Source: Aureispira sp. CCB-QB1
Lineage (GTDB): Bacteria; Bacteroidota; Bacteroidia; Chitinophagales; Saprospiraceae
DNA: 64,000 nt
NCBI RefSeq assembly: GCF_000724545.1
Contig: NZ_JHBV01000008.1
Span: forward strand, 1-64,000
Direction of reading: 5' to 3'
Part shown: in pieces, positions 1 through 8,190 of the stretch
Position numbering within the stretch: the stretch's first letter is position 1
How the letters are laid out: each line of letters opens with the position of its first letter
Notes under the pieces: generated by a model
Database searches by the model: none
What the model was told of the DNA's origin: nothing
The model's input: only the letters and a program-made list of their open reading frames with translations
Position numbers and translations under genes: made by a program

Positions 1-1440
1 GACGTGGATGGTGTTTTTATACCCGCCAATCAAACTCGTTACAATATTGCACTAGCTGCTGGAGATATGTTTGATGTAATGGCAATCGGCTATGATTTGG
101 CTTTGATCCAAGAATTGACCGATTCATTACTAAATGGTAGTAATGGTAATGGGCAACCTTGTTGCAATATGTTTAGTCTTATGGCTATCGTTCTGAGTGA
201 GCCAGCTTTAGCAGGTTTCTGTGATACATTGAATAATGCAGGAATTTACTCAGGTGCAGATGTAACTAGCTTTGAAGATGTATTGACTGTTTTTAGTCCT
301 TTTGTTGAAGATCAATTTTCTGTAGAAGCCATCGTTTATGTGTTTGACTTAATTAATGGAAATGGAACCTATATTTCTCCTGAATGTGGTGGAACAGCGA
401 GTAATGACTTTGTTCCTTATGGCTTGAATGGTGGAGAACGATATACGTATCATGCAACAGCGACAGTGCTTGCTAATACCTGTTGTTCTAGTGCAACCGT
501 TGCCCCTGAACTAAATCCAGGATTACACGGAACACTTATTGCAACCAATGAGAATACACCTAGCCCAGTTCTAGCTGTTAATGCTTCGCCAGATTTGCCA
601 ACAGTAGAGTATTTAATCACAAAAAGAAATGAGGCAGCATTAGATGCATTAGGGCAACCAGATACGACCCAAGGTGGTGGAGATGTTGTTATAGGAGCAG
701 ATGAAGATGGTATTTTTATGCCCATGGATAAAACACGTCATGGAGTAACACTTGTAGTGGGAGATACATTTGATATAACTGCAATTGGTTATGACTTAAG
801 TGTTTGGCAGACGCTAGTCGATTCTATTTTAAATGGAATGCAAAATGGGCAACCTTGTTGTGATTTATTTTCACTTTTGGCAACAGCTTCAAACAAACCT
901 TATCTAGCAGGTTTTTGTGATAGCATTGCTAATCTAGGAATTTCAGGTGCAGGAGATCTTAACAATATGGAAGAATTGCTGCCTATTTTTGAAGAACTGA
1001 ATAATACTCAAATTTCTTTGAATTCATTAGTAGCTACTTTTGAGTTACTAAACAATAATGGAACCTATATTTCTCCTGATTGTGGAGGAACGGGTAGTAA
1101 TAATTTTATTCCTTATGGTATTCACTTGGAAAAGCAATATGCTTATGTTGTTGATAATCCTTTGGTAGTGGAGAAGTTGAGTGAAGTTTCTTTGTTTATG
1201 TTATACCCAAATCCAGCCAATACTGATGCATTAAATGTTTATTTTACAACCAAAGAAGTAGTTGATTTGACGATTAATCTATTTGATGCTTTGGGACAAC
1301 GTGTACACAGCCAAGTATTAGGGAATGTTTCGGGTGATTTTAACACCACAATTCCAGTTCATAATCTTGCGGCAGGAATGTACTATGTAGAGTTGACAGA
1401 CGGACGAAACAATCAATTACTTAAGGTGATTTTTGAGTAA
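1..1440 (+). CDS. T9SS-sorted surface protein with duplicated domain (5' partial)
   Basis: The reading frame is open through the first base, so the true start lies upstream. The visible 479 codons hold two copies of one module: the first begins at the edge, the second near base 694. They share cues such as DGVFIPANQTR / DGIFMPMDKTR, a Cys-Cys pair after NGQP, and GTYISPECGGT / GTYISPDCGGT. The last 80 or so residues (from YPNPANTDALNVYF to LLKVIFE) form a type A T9SS C-terminal sorting domain, so the protein is exported by the type IX system and anchored or released at the surface. The module itself is not one I recognise. The paired cysteines suggest disulfides in an extracellular fold. Confidence 0.8.
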   Translation, partial: DVDGVFIPANQTRYNIALAAGDMFDVMAIGYDLALIQELTDSLLNGSNGNGQPCCNMFSLMAIVLSEPALAGFCDTLNNAGIYSGADVTSFEDVLTVFSPFVEDQFSVEAIVYVFDLINGNGTYISPECGGTASNDFVPYGLNGGERYTYHATATVLANTCCSSATVAPELNPGLHGTLIATNENTPSPVLAVNASPDLPTVEYLITKRNEAALDALGQPDTTQGGGDVVIGADEDGIFMPMDKTRHGVTLVVGDTFDITAIGYDLSVWQTLVDSILNGMQNGQPCCDLFSLLATASNKPYLAGFCDSIANLGISGAGDLNNMEELLPIFEELNNTQISLNSLVATFELLNNNGTYISPDCGGTGSNNFIPYGIHLEKQYAYVVDNPLVVEKLSEVSLFMLYPNPANTDALNVYFTTKEVVDLTINLFDALGQRVHSQVLGNVSGDFNTTIPVHNLAAGMYYVELTDGRNNQLLKVIFE

Positions 1441-1469
1441 TTACAATTTTTATAAAAGAAAATCAGAGT

Positions 1470-1505
1470 AGGCTGCTAGGAAACTGTTTTCTAGTAGCCT
1501 TTTAG
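1470..1505 (+). terminator. Rho-independent terminator-like hairpin
   Basis: AGGCTGCTAG pairs with CTAGTAGCCT (one G-T pair) around a short loop and is followed by a T run. It lies 30 bp after the stop of the preceding T9SS gene. Confidence 0.75.
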
Positions 1506-1883
1506 GTATATAGATAAGGTAGTAAAAATTAGAATAAGTGTTATAATTGCAAATGGTTTGTAGGGGAAGAGAAGAATATATTCATCTTATATGGTGTAGC
1601 TTAAAAAGTTTGGAAGCAAGTTTAATTCACTATGATAGTGAGTAACTAACTTTGTAGATAACAATTTAAGGTTTTTATGATATTCAAAGTATATAAAAGT
1701 AAGTTTTTAATAAGATTTAGACAGTGGTACGATATTATTCTTGCCATAATCAAAGAATTCGAAATGAATTTGGCAGATCTTTTGTCGAAGTGCTTAAGCA
1801 ACTGATTACTAGATTAATTGACCAAATAGTTAAAAGGATTGTAAAAAAATAAAAAAAAACTTATTTTTACGTTGGTGCTTATC
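1506..1883. other. AT-rich intergenic region
   Basis: About 380 bp of AT-rich sequence with no coding-like frame, no tRNA fold and no convincing promoter. It probably separates the two flanking T9SS genes. Confidence 0.5.
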
Positions 1884-2000
1884 AGTAATCGTTCAGAAAA
1901 ATAGTAACTTAAATAGAAATTCTTTTTGATTGCTCCTCATCGAAAAAAAACGTTTTAACTCATTGTGGCGTTGGTTTTTTTCTTTGATTGGTACAAAAAA
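1884..2000 (-). repeat. Dispersed repeat family B, copy 3 (inverted)
   Basis: Read on the minus strand this segment starts with AATCAAAGAAAAAAACC, continues through TTCGATGAGGAGCAATCAAAAAG and ends in TTTTTCTGAACGATTACT. The same order of blocks occurs near 27.4 kb and 42.0 kb. The end block is identical to those at 42061-42080 and 43848-43868. It lies about 120 bp before a T9SS gene. Confidence 0.6.
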
Positions 2001-2119
2001 CAATTTTTCTATGCTTTTGACTGTTCGTTTGCTTACCAAAAAATATACTTAAAAAATTAAATCTGAATTAACAATATAAAACAGGTTTAATCAATCGTTT
2101 ATCAAAAAAAAACAAAAGA

Positions 2120-3577
2120 ATGAAGAACAACAACTTGTTTTTGACTTTGTTGTCATTATTGTGTTTGGGATGGCTGAATGAAGCAAACGCACAATGTCCA
2201 AATTGTACCATTGTTTTACCTGCGGGAATTCCAGCGGATACAATTTTAGTTGATTCATTGCCTGCGGCATATAAAAATGCTTACTACGAGGAGTCAATGA
2301 GTTATCGTTTGCCTTATACAACAGATCCTTTAGCGGCTGTGGCTCCTCCTGGTACAAACGTGCCTCTTGGTGTGAATATTGATGATTTCACAATCCTTAG
2401 TGTAACGGGACTACCTCCAGGTTTGGCATGGGTAGGAGATCGCCCAACTCCAATGGTTTATGATGAAGCGCCTCCTCAAACTAGAGATGGATGTATTACG
2501 CTTTGTGGTACACCAGGTGCGGCAGGAACATTTATTGTTAATGTAAACTTGGGAATTCGAATCGCTGGCTTTGTTGTGCCTTCGCCTCCAATTCCATTAG
2601 AATTTATCGTGTTTCCTGATACAAACGCTTCTTTTACACTAGATACAGCAGCAGGTTGTGCTCCTTTTGGAGCAGTCATTAATAACTTAGTGCCTAGTAA
2701 TGGGAACCCTGGGTTTTCTTATTCATGGGACTTTGGAAATGGAATGACATCTACTTTGGAGAATCCAGATACAGTATGGTATGATTTTAACATCACAAGA
2801 GATACTACTGTAGCAATTACACAACAAGTTATCATTGATACATTTCCTTATTTGTTAGAATCTATTGTTGTTGCTTCAGATCCTGGAAATAGTTGTAACG
2901 ATGATGTTGGCTTTCCTCCCTTGGTTATTTCAGGAGCACCAGATATGTATATCATCATGATAGGTAATGGTGATACTGTTAATACAGACCCTAACTTTGC
3001 TCTAATTGGAAATACTCAGAACAATGAATACCCGAGAGATACAATGGTATTTCCTGGCCCAATTGAATTGGCAAATGGACAAACCTACAGTTTGGAAATT
3101 TGGGATGATGACAGTGCTTTGGGACCATTAGATAATGATGATCCTTGTGGAAGCGGTCCGGTTACCTTAGGCGCTTTTCTTGGAGCAGGAACACATACCT
3201 TGACGACTGGTTCAATGACAATAGAAGTAACCATATCTCATTATATTGATACAATTAATTACGTAGATAGCGTAATGGTGCAATATTGTAATGTAAGCGT
3301 TGATCAAATCAAGCAGGTTGATCGTTCTTTGACAGTTTATCCGAACCCTACATCAGAGGCTGTTAATGTTCAGTTTCAGTTGAATGGAGTGAACAAAGAT
3401 GTAGATTTAGTTGTTAGTGATGTACTAGGAAAAACGGTCTATGCACAGCAAATGAAAAACTTTACAGGAACTTTTAATCAACCAATTGATTTGAGCCGAC
3501 AAGCTAATGGGGTTTATATATTACAATTGCGTGTAGGAAGTGATGTCGTTTCTAGAAAGATAGTTCTTCAAAAATAA
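2120..3577 (+). CDS. T9SS type A sorting domain protein with PKD-like region
   Basis: 485 residues. Residues 1-25 (MKNNNLFLTLLSLLCLGW then NEANAQ) are a Sec signal peptide. A PKD-like stretch follows near residues 175-210 (FSYSWDFGNGMTS), and the tail from about residue 405 (LTVYPNPTSEAVNVQF ... VSRKIVLQK) is a type A T9SS sorting domain. The N-terminal CPNC motif and an extended, Pro/Thr-rich body fit an extracellular, calcium-stabilised beta protein. No catalytic motif is visible. It is monocistronic, with a hairpin downstream. A role as adhesin or cell-surface structural protein is inferred from architecture only. Confidence 0.85.
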   Translation: MKNNNLFLTLLSLLCLGWLNEANAQCPNCTIVLPAGIPADTILVDSLPAAYKNAYYEESMSYRLPYTTDPLAAVAPPGTNVPLGVNIDDFTILSVTGLPPGLAWVGDRPTPMVYDEAPPQTRDGCITLCGTPGAAGTFIVNVNLGIRIAGFVVPSPPIPLEFIVFPDTNASFTLDTAAGCAPFGAVINNLVPSNGNPGFSYSWDFGNGMTSTLENPDTVWYDFNITRDTTVAITQQVIIDTFPYLLESIVVASDPGNSCNDDVGFPPLVISGAPDMYIIMIGNGDTVNTDPNFALIGNTQNNEYPRDTMVFPGPIELANGQTYSLEIWDDDSALGPLDNDDPCGSGPVTLGAFLGAGTHTLTTGSMTIEVTISHYIDTINYVDSVMVQYCNVSVDQIKQVDRSLTVYPNPTSEAVNVQFQLNGVNKDVDLVVSDVLGKTVYAQQMKNFTGTFNQPIDLSRQANGVYILQLRVGSDVVSRKIVLQK

Positions 3578-3631
3578 ACACGAAGCTAGATGCCATAAAA
3601 TTGGTATCGTATTTGCAAATATAAAATTAAT

Positions 3632-3669
3632 AAACCATTCTAGATTAGGTTTTTAGGATGGTTTGTTTT
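3632..3669 (+). terminator. Terminator-like hairpin
   Basis: AAACCATTC pairs with GGATGGTTT (wobble pairs near the loop), followed by GTTTTTC, 55 bp after the T9SS gene stop. Confidence 0.65.
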
Positions 3670-3720
3670 TCGCCTTTTTTTTAATCAACCAAATGTTTAA
3701 ACAATATATTTAATCAACCA

Positions 3721-4566
3721 ATGAAAGTACACTTAACTGCCTTTTTGCTCTCTTTTTGTTTTCTTGGCTCAGCAGTAGCGCAAGATCCTGTAGAGATTAT
3801 TGATAAAATGCGTGCTGCTATAAAAAAAATGAATAAATCATCTTTTGTATTACATTCCAAAGAACGATTTGGAGATAAGTATGTCTACAAGAAAATGAAA
3901 TTTCATATACAAGAAAGCCCACGAAAAGTATACATGAAAGATTTGGATAAAGGGGTTGAACTATTGTATGTTGATGGTTGGAATAATAACAAGGGGTACA
4001 TCAATCCAAATGGTTTTCCTTGGATTAATGTGAGTTTGAGTATTTATGATTCCAAAGTGGTCGCAGAGAATCACCACACGGTTGATGATGCAGGAATGGG
4101 ATTTGTTAATATACTATTGGATGGATTTGAGTCAACAGCTAGAAAAGCAGGCAAGTCTAGAAGTGCTTTGTATGCTTACAAAGGGGAGGTTACTTATGAT
4201 GGTAAAACCTGTTACAAATTGTATATTTATCCGCCAACAGAATTTAAGTATATTTCCTACACTACCGACAGAGATCAAAATCTAATGCAGCTTTCTAGAA
4301 GAATTGTTGCTTCTGATTTTTTGATCAAAGAGAGAAACAAGATATCTTATGCTAAAACAATAAAAAAAGGGACGACTTTAAGTGTACCGAGTAATTATGC
4401 AAAAAAGGTAATTGTTTATATCGACAAAAAAACTTACATGCCGATTGTGCAAATGTTGTATGATGAAAAAGGTTTATTTGAAAAATACGAATATAAAAAT
4501 ATAACGGCTTACCCTAAATTTGCCAGCAACGAATTTACAACAGATTGTTCTAGCTACGGTTTTTAA
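3721..4566 (+). CDS. DUF1571 family exported protein
   Basis: 281 residues. A clear signal peptide ends at AVAQ (residue 20 or so). The rest matches what I remember of DUF1571: an early helix (VEIIDKMRAAIKKMNKSSF), many beta strands with a GVELLYVDGWNNNKGYINP turn, and a C-terminal KKTYMPIVQMLYDEKGLFEKYEY block. This resembles the LolA/LolB-like outer-membrane-lipoprotein fold, in which a half-barrel reports on or carries a lipid. The location should be periplasmic. No cysteine suits a lipobox. It has its own terminator and stands alone between a T9SS gene and an aldehyde dehydrogenase. Exact function is unknown. Confidence 0.75.
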   Translation: MKVHLTAFLLSFCFLGSAVAQDPVEIIDKMRAAIKKMNKSSFVLHSKERFGDKYVYKKMKFHIQESPRKVYMKDLDKGVELLYVDGWNNNKGYINPNGFPWINVSLSIYDSKVVAENHHTVDDAGMGFVNILLDGFESTARKAGKSRSALYAYKGEVTYDGKTCYKLYIYPPTEFKYISYTTDRDQNLMQLSRRIVASDFLIKERNKISYAKTIKKGTTLSVPSNYAKKVIVYIDKKTYMPIVQMLYDEKGLFEKYEYKNITAYPKFASNEFTTDCSSYGF

Positions 4567-4605
4567 GAAGGACAATTTGTTAATCTAAGTTAGATATATT
4601 ATCTT

Positions 4606-4650
4606 AATGGTTCTTACAAATGCTTTTTTGTGAGAACCATTTCTTTTTTT
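4606..4650 (+). terminator. Strong Rho-independent terminator
   Basis: AATGGTTCTTACAAA pairs with TTTGTGAGAACCATT (one G-T pair), then TCTTTTTTTT. It lies 40 bp after the DUF1571 gene. Confidence 0.85.
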
Positions 4651-4747
4651 TAGGGTTTAATAAATAGCTGAAAAACTGTTTTGAACTTGTTGTTTTCACC
4701 AAAGGCAACAAATTTAAGAAGATCAACAATCAATCAATTACAATATC

Positions 4748-6163
4748 ATGGATACAACAACAGAAACCAATACTAATTTAACAGCTGCGAAAGTGCAAAC
4801 TATCTTGCAAGCTCAACGAGATTTTTTTGCTAGTAATGCTACCAAAGATTTAACGTTTAGAAAGGAGCAATTAGAAAAGTTAAAGAAAATGATTGTAGAT
4901 AATGAAACTGCAATCATAGATGCTTTACACAAGGATTTAAGAAAACACGAGTTTGAGGCTTATGCTACTGAGATCGGATTTGTTTTGGTAGATATCAATG
5001 AGGCTATAAAAAAAATGAAATCTTGGGCTAAACCAAGAAAGGTGAAAACACCACCATTCCATTATATAGCAAGTAGCTATACAAAAGCAGACCCGTATGG
5101 CAATGTCTTGATAATAGCTCCATGGAATTATCCTGTTCAGTTGCTATTAGCTCCTTTAGTAGGGGCTATTGTAGCTGGTAATACAGCAATTTTAAAGCCT
5201 TCGGAATATGCCATGCATACATCTCGTTTGTTAACAAAATTGATTAACTCAACGTTCGATGCACAATATATTAAAATGATAGAGGGTGCTGTCCCTGAAA
5301 CACAGTTGTTGCTAGAGCAAAAATTTGATTTTATCTTCTTTACAGGAAGTACTAATGTTGGTAAAATTGTTTATCAAGCAGCTGCAAAGCATTTGACTCC
5401 TGTTGCTTTAGAATTGGGAGGAAAAAGCCCTTGTATAGTAGATACCGATATTCATTTAGATTATACTGCCAAAAGAATTGTTTGGGGGAAGTTCATTAAT
5501 ATGGGGCAGACCTGTATTGCACCAGATTATTTGCTGGTAGATCATAAAATTAAGGATGCTCTCATTGCAAAAATGAAGTTTTACATCCATGAGTTTTTTG
5601 GTGAAAATCCTCAAGAGAGTGAAGCCTTAGGTCGAATTATTAATGAAAACCACTTTGATCGCTTGAGTAGCTATCTTAATGATGGCGACGTTATCGAGGG
5701 AGGTCAAACAGATCGAGCGGATAAGTATATAGCCCCTACCTTGATGGAAAACGTGGGATTAGAAACTGGGGTGATGCAAGATGAAATTTTTGGACCTATA
5801 TTGCCAATAATTGAATATGGCAATCTACGAGAAGCGATTGATTTTGTTAATGATAAATCTAAACCATTAGCATTGTACATTTTTTCTAAAAATGATAAAA
5901 AAATTGATCGAATTTTAGAAGAAACTTCTGCTGGGGGAGTAACTATTAACGATACGTTGATGCATATTGCAAATGGGCATTTGCCATTTGGAGGAGTTGG
6001 AGATAGTGGAATAGGAGCATACCATGGGCAACATTCGTTTGACCTATTTTCGCATCAAAAAGCCGTGTTGCATCGCTCTTTCTTAATAGAAGAACCGATT
6101 CGCTATGCGCCTTATAAATTAAGTTTGAAATGGATTAAAAAGATTATGGATTGGGCATTATAA
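4748..6163 (+). CDS. NAD(P)-dependent aldehyde dehydrogenase (ALDH class 3-like)
   Basis: 471 residues, the length of the class 3 / fatty-aldehyde group, shorter than class 1/2 enzymes (about 500). Visible landmarks: PWNYP (125-129), the cofactor loop FTGS (198-201), general base E222 in LELGGKSP, nucleophile C256 in GQTCIAP, and the late EIFGP motif. The C-terminal tail after HQKAVLHRS carries basic and aromatic residues as in membrane-associated class 3 enzymes, but I see no clear transmembrane helix. It oxidises aldehydes, probably long-chain or aromatic, to acids. It is single-gene with its own hairpin. Close to the paa block but not in its operon. Confidence 0.92.
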   Translation: MDTTTETNTNLTAAKVQTILQAQRDFFASNATKDLTFRKEQLEKLKKMIVDNETAIIDALHKDLRKHEFEAYATEIGFVLVDINEAIKKMKSWAKPRKVKTPPFHYIASSYTKADPYGNVLIIAPWNYPVQLLLAPLVGAIVAGNTAILKPSEYAMHTSRLLTKLINSTFDAQYIKMIEGAVPETQLLLEQKFDFIFFTGSTNVGKIVYQAAAKHLTPVALELGGKSPCIVDTDIHLDYTAKRIVWGKFINMGQTCIAPDYLLVDHKIKDALIAKMKFYIHEFFGENPQESEALGRIINENHFDRLSSYLNDGDVIEGGQTDRADKYIAPTLMENVGLETGVMQDEIFGPILPIIEYGNLREAIDFVNDKSKPLALYIFSKNDKKIDRILEETSAGGVTINDTLMHIANGHLPFGGVGDSGIGAYHGQHSFDLFSHQKAVLHRSFLIEEPIRYAPYKLSLKWIKKIMDWAL

Positions 6164-6211
6164 ATAGAAACGTACTTAGCTCAACACAAAGGTTAAAAAC
6201 GGATCTTTTAG

Positions 6212-6266
6212 ATCGCAAATTTCCCTTAGTATTGTTTTAAAATCGGGGAAGTTTGCGATTTTTTTA
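6212..6266 (+). terminator. Terminator of the aldehyde dehydrogenase gene
   Basis: ATCGCAAATTTCCC pairs with GGGGAAGTTTGCGAT (minor mismatches) and runs into TTTTTTT. Confidence 0.75.
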
Positions 6267-6310
6267 TAAAGTGTCATAATGAACGATGAATGAACCGTTA
6301 GATTTATAAT

Positions 6311-6345
6311 AAAAAAGCCCCTGAAGATACTTTCTTCAAGGGCTT
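6311..6345 (-). terminator. Terminator of the transaldolase-like gene
   Basis: On the minus strand AAGCCCTTGAAGA folds with TCTTCAGGGGCTT and is followed by TTTTT. It lies 20 bp beyond the stop codon at 6366. Confidence 0.85.
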
Positions 6346-6365
6346 CAATGTAAATGAGAGGTTGA

Positions 6366-7022
6366 TTAGCCATTTACCTTTTTGTGATCTGCTAAGAATT
6401 TAGCCAAACCAATATCTGTCAAAGGATGGTTCAATAATGCTAAAATAGCACTTAATGGACAAGTAACAACATCCGCTCCAATCTCTGCACATTTTACAAT
6501 ATGTAGAGGATTACGAATAGAAGCAGCTAAAACTTCTGTTTTGAATCCATAAAAGTTATAAATATGCACCACTTGGTCGATTAAGTCCATACCATCCCAA
6601 GAAATGTCATCCACACGTCCAATAAAAGGAGATAGGTAAGTTGCGCCTGCTTTAGCTGCTAAAATAGCTTGTCCAGCAGAGAAAACAAGTGTACAGTTGG
6701 TACGGATACCTTTGCTAGAAAAATGCTTGATGGCCTTGATTCCATCTTTAATCATTGGAACTTTAACAACAATATTAGGATGTAATGCAGCCAAAGCTTC
6801 TCCTTCCTTTACAATACCTTCAAAGTCGGTTGCAATAACTTCTGCACTAACATCTCCATCTACAATTTCGCAGATTTTTTTGTAATGCTCTAATACAGCT
6901 TCTTGACCACTAATACCTTCTTTTGCCATCAGAGATGGATTGGTTGTAACACCATCTAAAATACCTAAGTCATGTGCTTCTTGAATTTGCGCTAAGTTGG
7001 CAGTATCAACAAAAAATTTCAT
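6366..7022 (-). CDS. fsa: Fructose-6-phosphate aldolase / transaldolase-like protein
   Basis: 218 residues, the size of the short transaldolase subfamily (TalC/FSA, about 215-220) rather than classical TalB (about 315). The opening MKFFVDTANLAQIQEA and DGVTTNPSLMAKEG, Schiff-base lysine K87 in VVKVPM, and the TNCTLVFSAGQA strand define the family. Later FIGRVDD and EVLAASIRNPLHI complete the phosphate site. It either makes or cleaves fructose 6-phosphate or acts as the pentose-phosphate transaldolase of this organism; sequence reading alone cannot separate these. Cytoplasmic, monocistronic, with its own terminator. Transcribed divergently from the TetR gene at 7203. Confidence 0.93.
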   Translation of the reverse strand: MKFFVDTANLAQIQEAHDLGILDGVTTNPSLMAKEGISGQEAVLEHYKKICEIVDGDVSAEVIATDFEGIVKEGEALAALHPNIVVKVPMIKDGIKAIKHFSSKGIRTNCTLVFSAGQAILAAKAGATYLSPFIGRVDDISWDGMDLIDQVVHIYNFYGFKTEVLAASIRNPLHIVKCAEIGADVVTCPLSAILALLNHPLTDIGLAKFLADHKKVNG

Positions 7023-7165
7023 TTTGATTTGTTTTTGTAAGTAGTATGAAAAGTATTGTAATCTGCTTGAGTTTGATTTAAACTACTACAGACAGTTTAT
7101 TTTTTTGAACGATTGTTTTTATGCCCCAAAACTAATGGTTTTTTATTATTCACCCTAATTTTCGT

Positions 7166-7173
7166 TAAGTTTG
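7166..7173 (+). promoter_or_regulatory. Possible Bacteroidota -7 element
   Basis: TAAGTTTG fits the TAnnTTTG -7 consensus of Bacteroidota promoters and lies 30 bp before the TetR start. No good -33 TTTG is visible at the right spacing, so this is weak. Confidence 0.3.
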
Positions 7174-7202
7174 TAGCCTAACAATTATTTATTCTATACA
7201 GC

Positions 7203-7802
7203 ATGATCGAAAAGAGCAAACCAAAGAAGCGTAAAAAGGAGGCAATTTATGAGGCAGCCGCACAATTATTTAGAGAAAAAGGCTACAAAGCTGCATCCAT
7301 GAGAGATTTAGCCGAGCGAGTAGATTTAAAAGTCTCTAGTTTGTACAGCCATATTGGTTCCAAAGAAGAGTTGCTACAAAAGATCTGTTTTGACAATGCT
7401 AAGTTGTTCGTTGAAGGGATGAATGAGATTGAATGTCAACCCATCACTACAATAGAAAAAATAAAAGCGTTAATTGCTTTGCACGTTGATATAGCTGTTA
7501 AAAATCCTACTTCTGTAACGGTTTTTAATGATGAGTGGAAGCATTTGGCAAATGAAGGGAAAGACTCTAACTTAAAGACTTTTTTAACACTTCGAAAAGA
7601 TTATGAAAATCGTTTTCAACAAATAATAATTAAAGGGATTGAAGCTGGTGAATTAAAAAATATCAATTCAAACATAGCTTTATATACAATATTAACTTCG
7701 GTGCGTTGGTTGCACTATTGGTACAAACCAACTCGAAGTATTCAGCCAGAGTTGTTGAAGAAACAAATAGCCAATTTGCTTTTAGACGGCGTTGCTATTT
7801 GA
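7203..7802 (+). CDS. TetR/AcrR family transcriptional regulator
   Basis: 199 residues. After a very basic start (KSKPKKRKK) comes the TetR helix-turn-helix: EAAAQLFREKGYKAASMRDLAERVDLKVSS is spread over residues 17-46, with LYSHIGSKEELL closing it. The remaining 140 residues are an all-helical ligand domain ending WLHYWYKPTRSIQPELLKKQ, of the kind seen in FadR/PaaR-like regulators of acyl-CoA degradation. It has no linked operon on the same strand. The neighbouring aldolase gene starts 180 bp away in the opposite direction and could be a target. Control of the paa or aldehyde genes is possible but unproven. Confidence 0.88.
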   Translation: MIEKSKPKKRKKEAIYEAAAQLFREKGYKAASMRDLAERVDLKVSSLYSHIGSKEELLQKICFDNAKLFVEGMNEIECQPITTIEKIKALIALHVDIAVKNPTSVTVFNDEWKHLANEGKDSNLKTFLTLRKDYENRFQQIIIKGIEAGELKNINSNIALYTILTSVRWLHYWYKPTRSIQPELLKKQIANLLLDGVAI

Positions 7803-8190
7803 GAAAATAGTTAATAGGATGGTCTAGCCATGTATTAATTTATAAAGAAGTACAATCGAAAAGGGCAAAACATATTTACTTGTTGATTGAAACGTACATT
7901 GTTGATTTTTTTTACCAAAAGCCTTAAGGGCTAATAAACTTGTTTTTGGCGTTTTTTAGTTCTTATAGGATAAAAAGTGCTTTTTAAGAACCCTGTTTTA
8001 TATATTAATGTCTGTTTAATGCTTGATTTTTACACGAAAAAAAACTATTTTGAGATTTATTTTTAAGTAAAAACCTCATTTTAAACGTACAAAAGTATCA
8101 ATTTAGGTGTCTTGTAATACTCTTTGGATATTCCTTCTAAAGAACTCTACAAGAAACTATGTCATTGGTATTTTAAATTAAACAGACAAT
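7803..8190. other. AT-rich intergenic region with one hairpin
   Basis: No coding-like frame. GTTCTTA at 7959 and TAAGAAC at 7985 can form a 7 bp stem without a T tract. The remainder is probably the leader and promoter of the adhesin gene at 8191. Confidence 0.4.

Noticed and set aside
6176-6373. Possible 65-residue minus-strand protein
   Set aside because: It runs across two terminator hairpins between the aldehyde dehydrogenase and aldolase genes and has no protein-like features.
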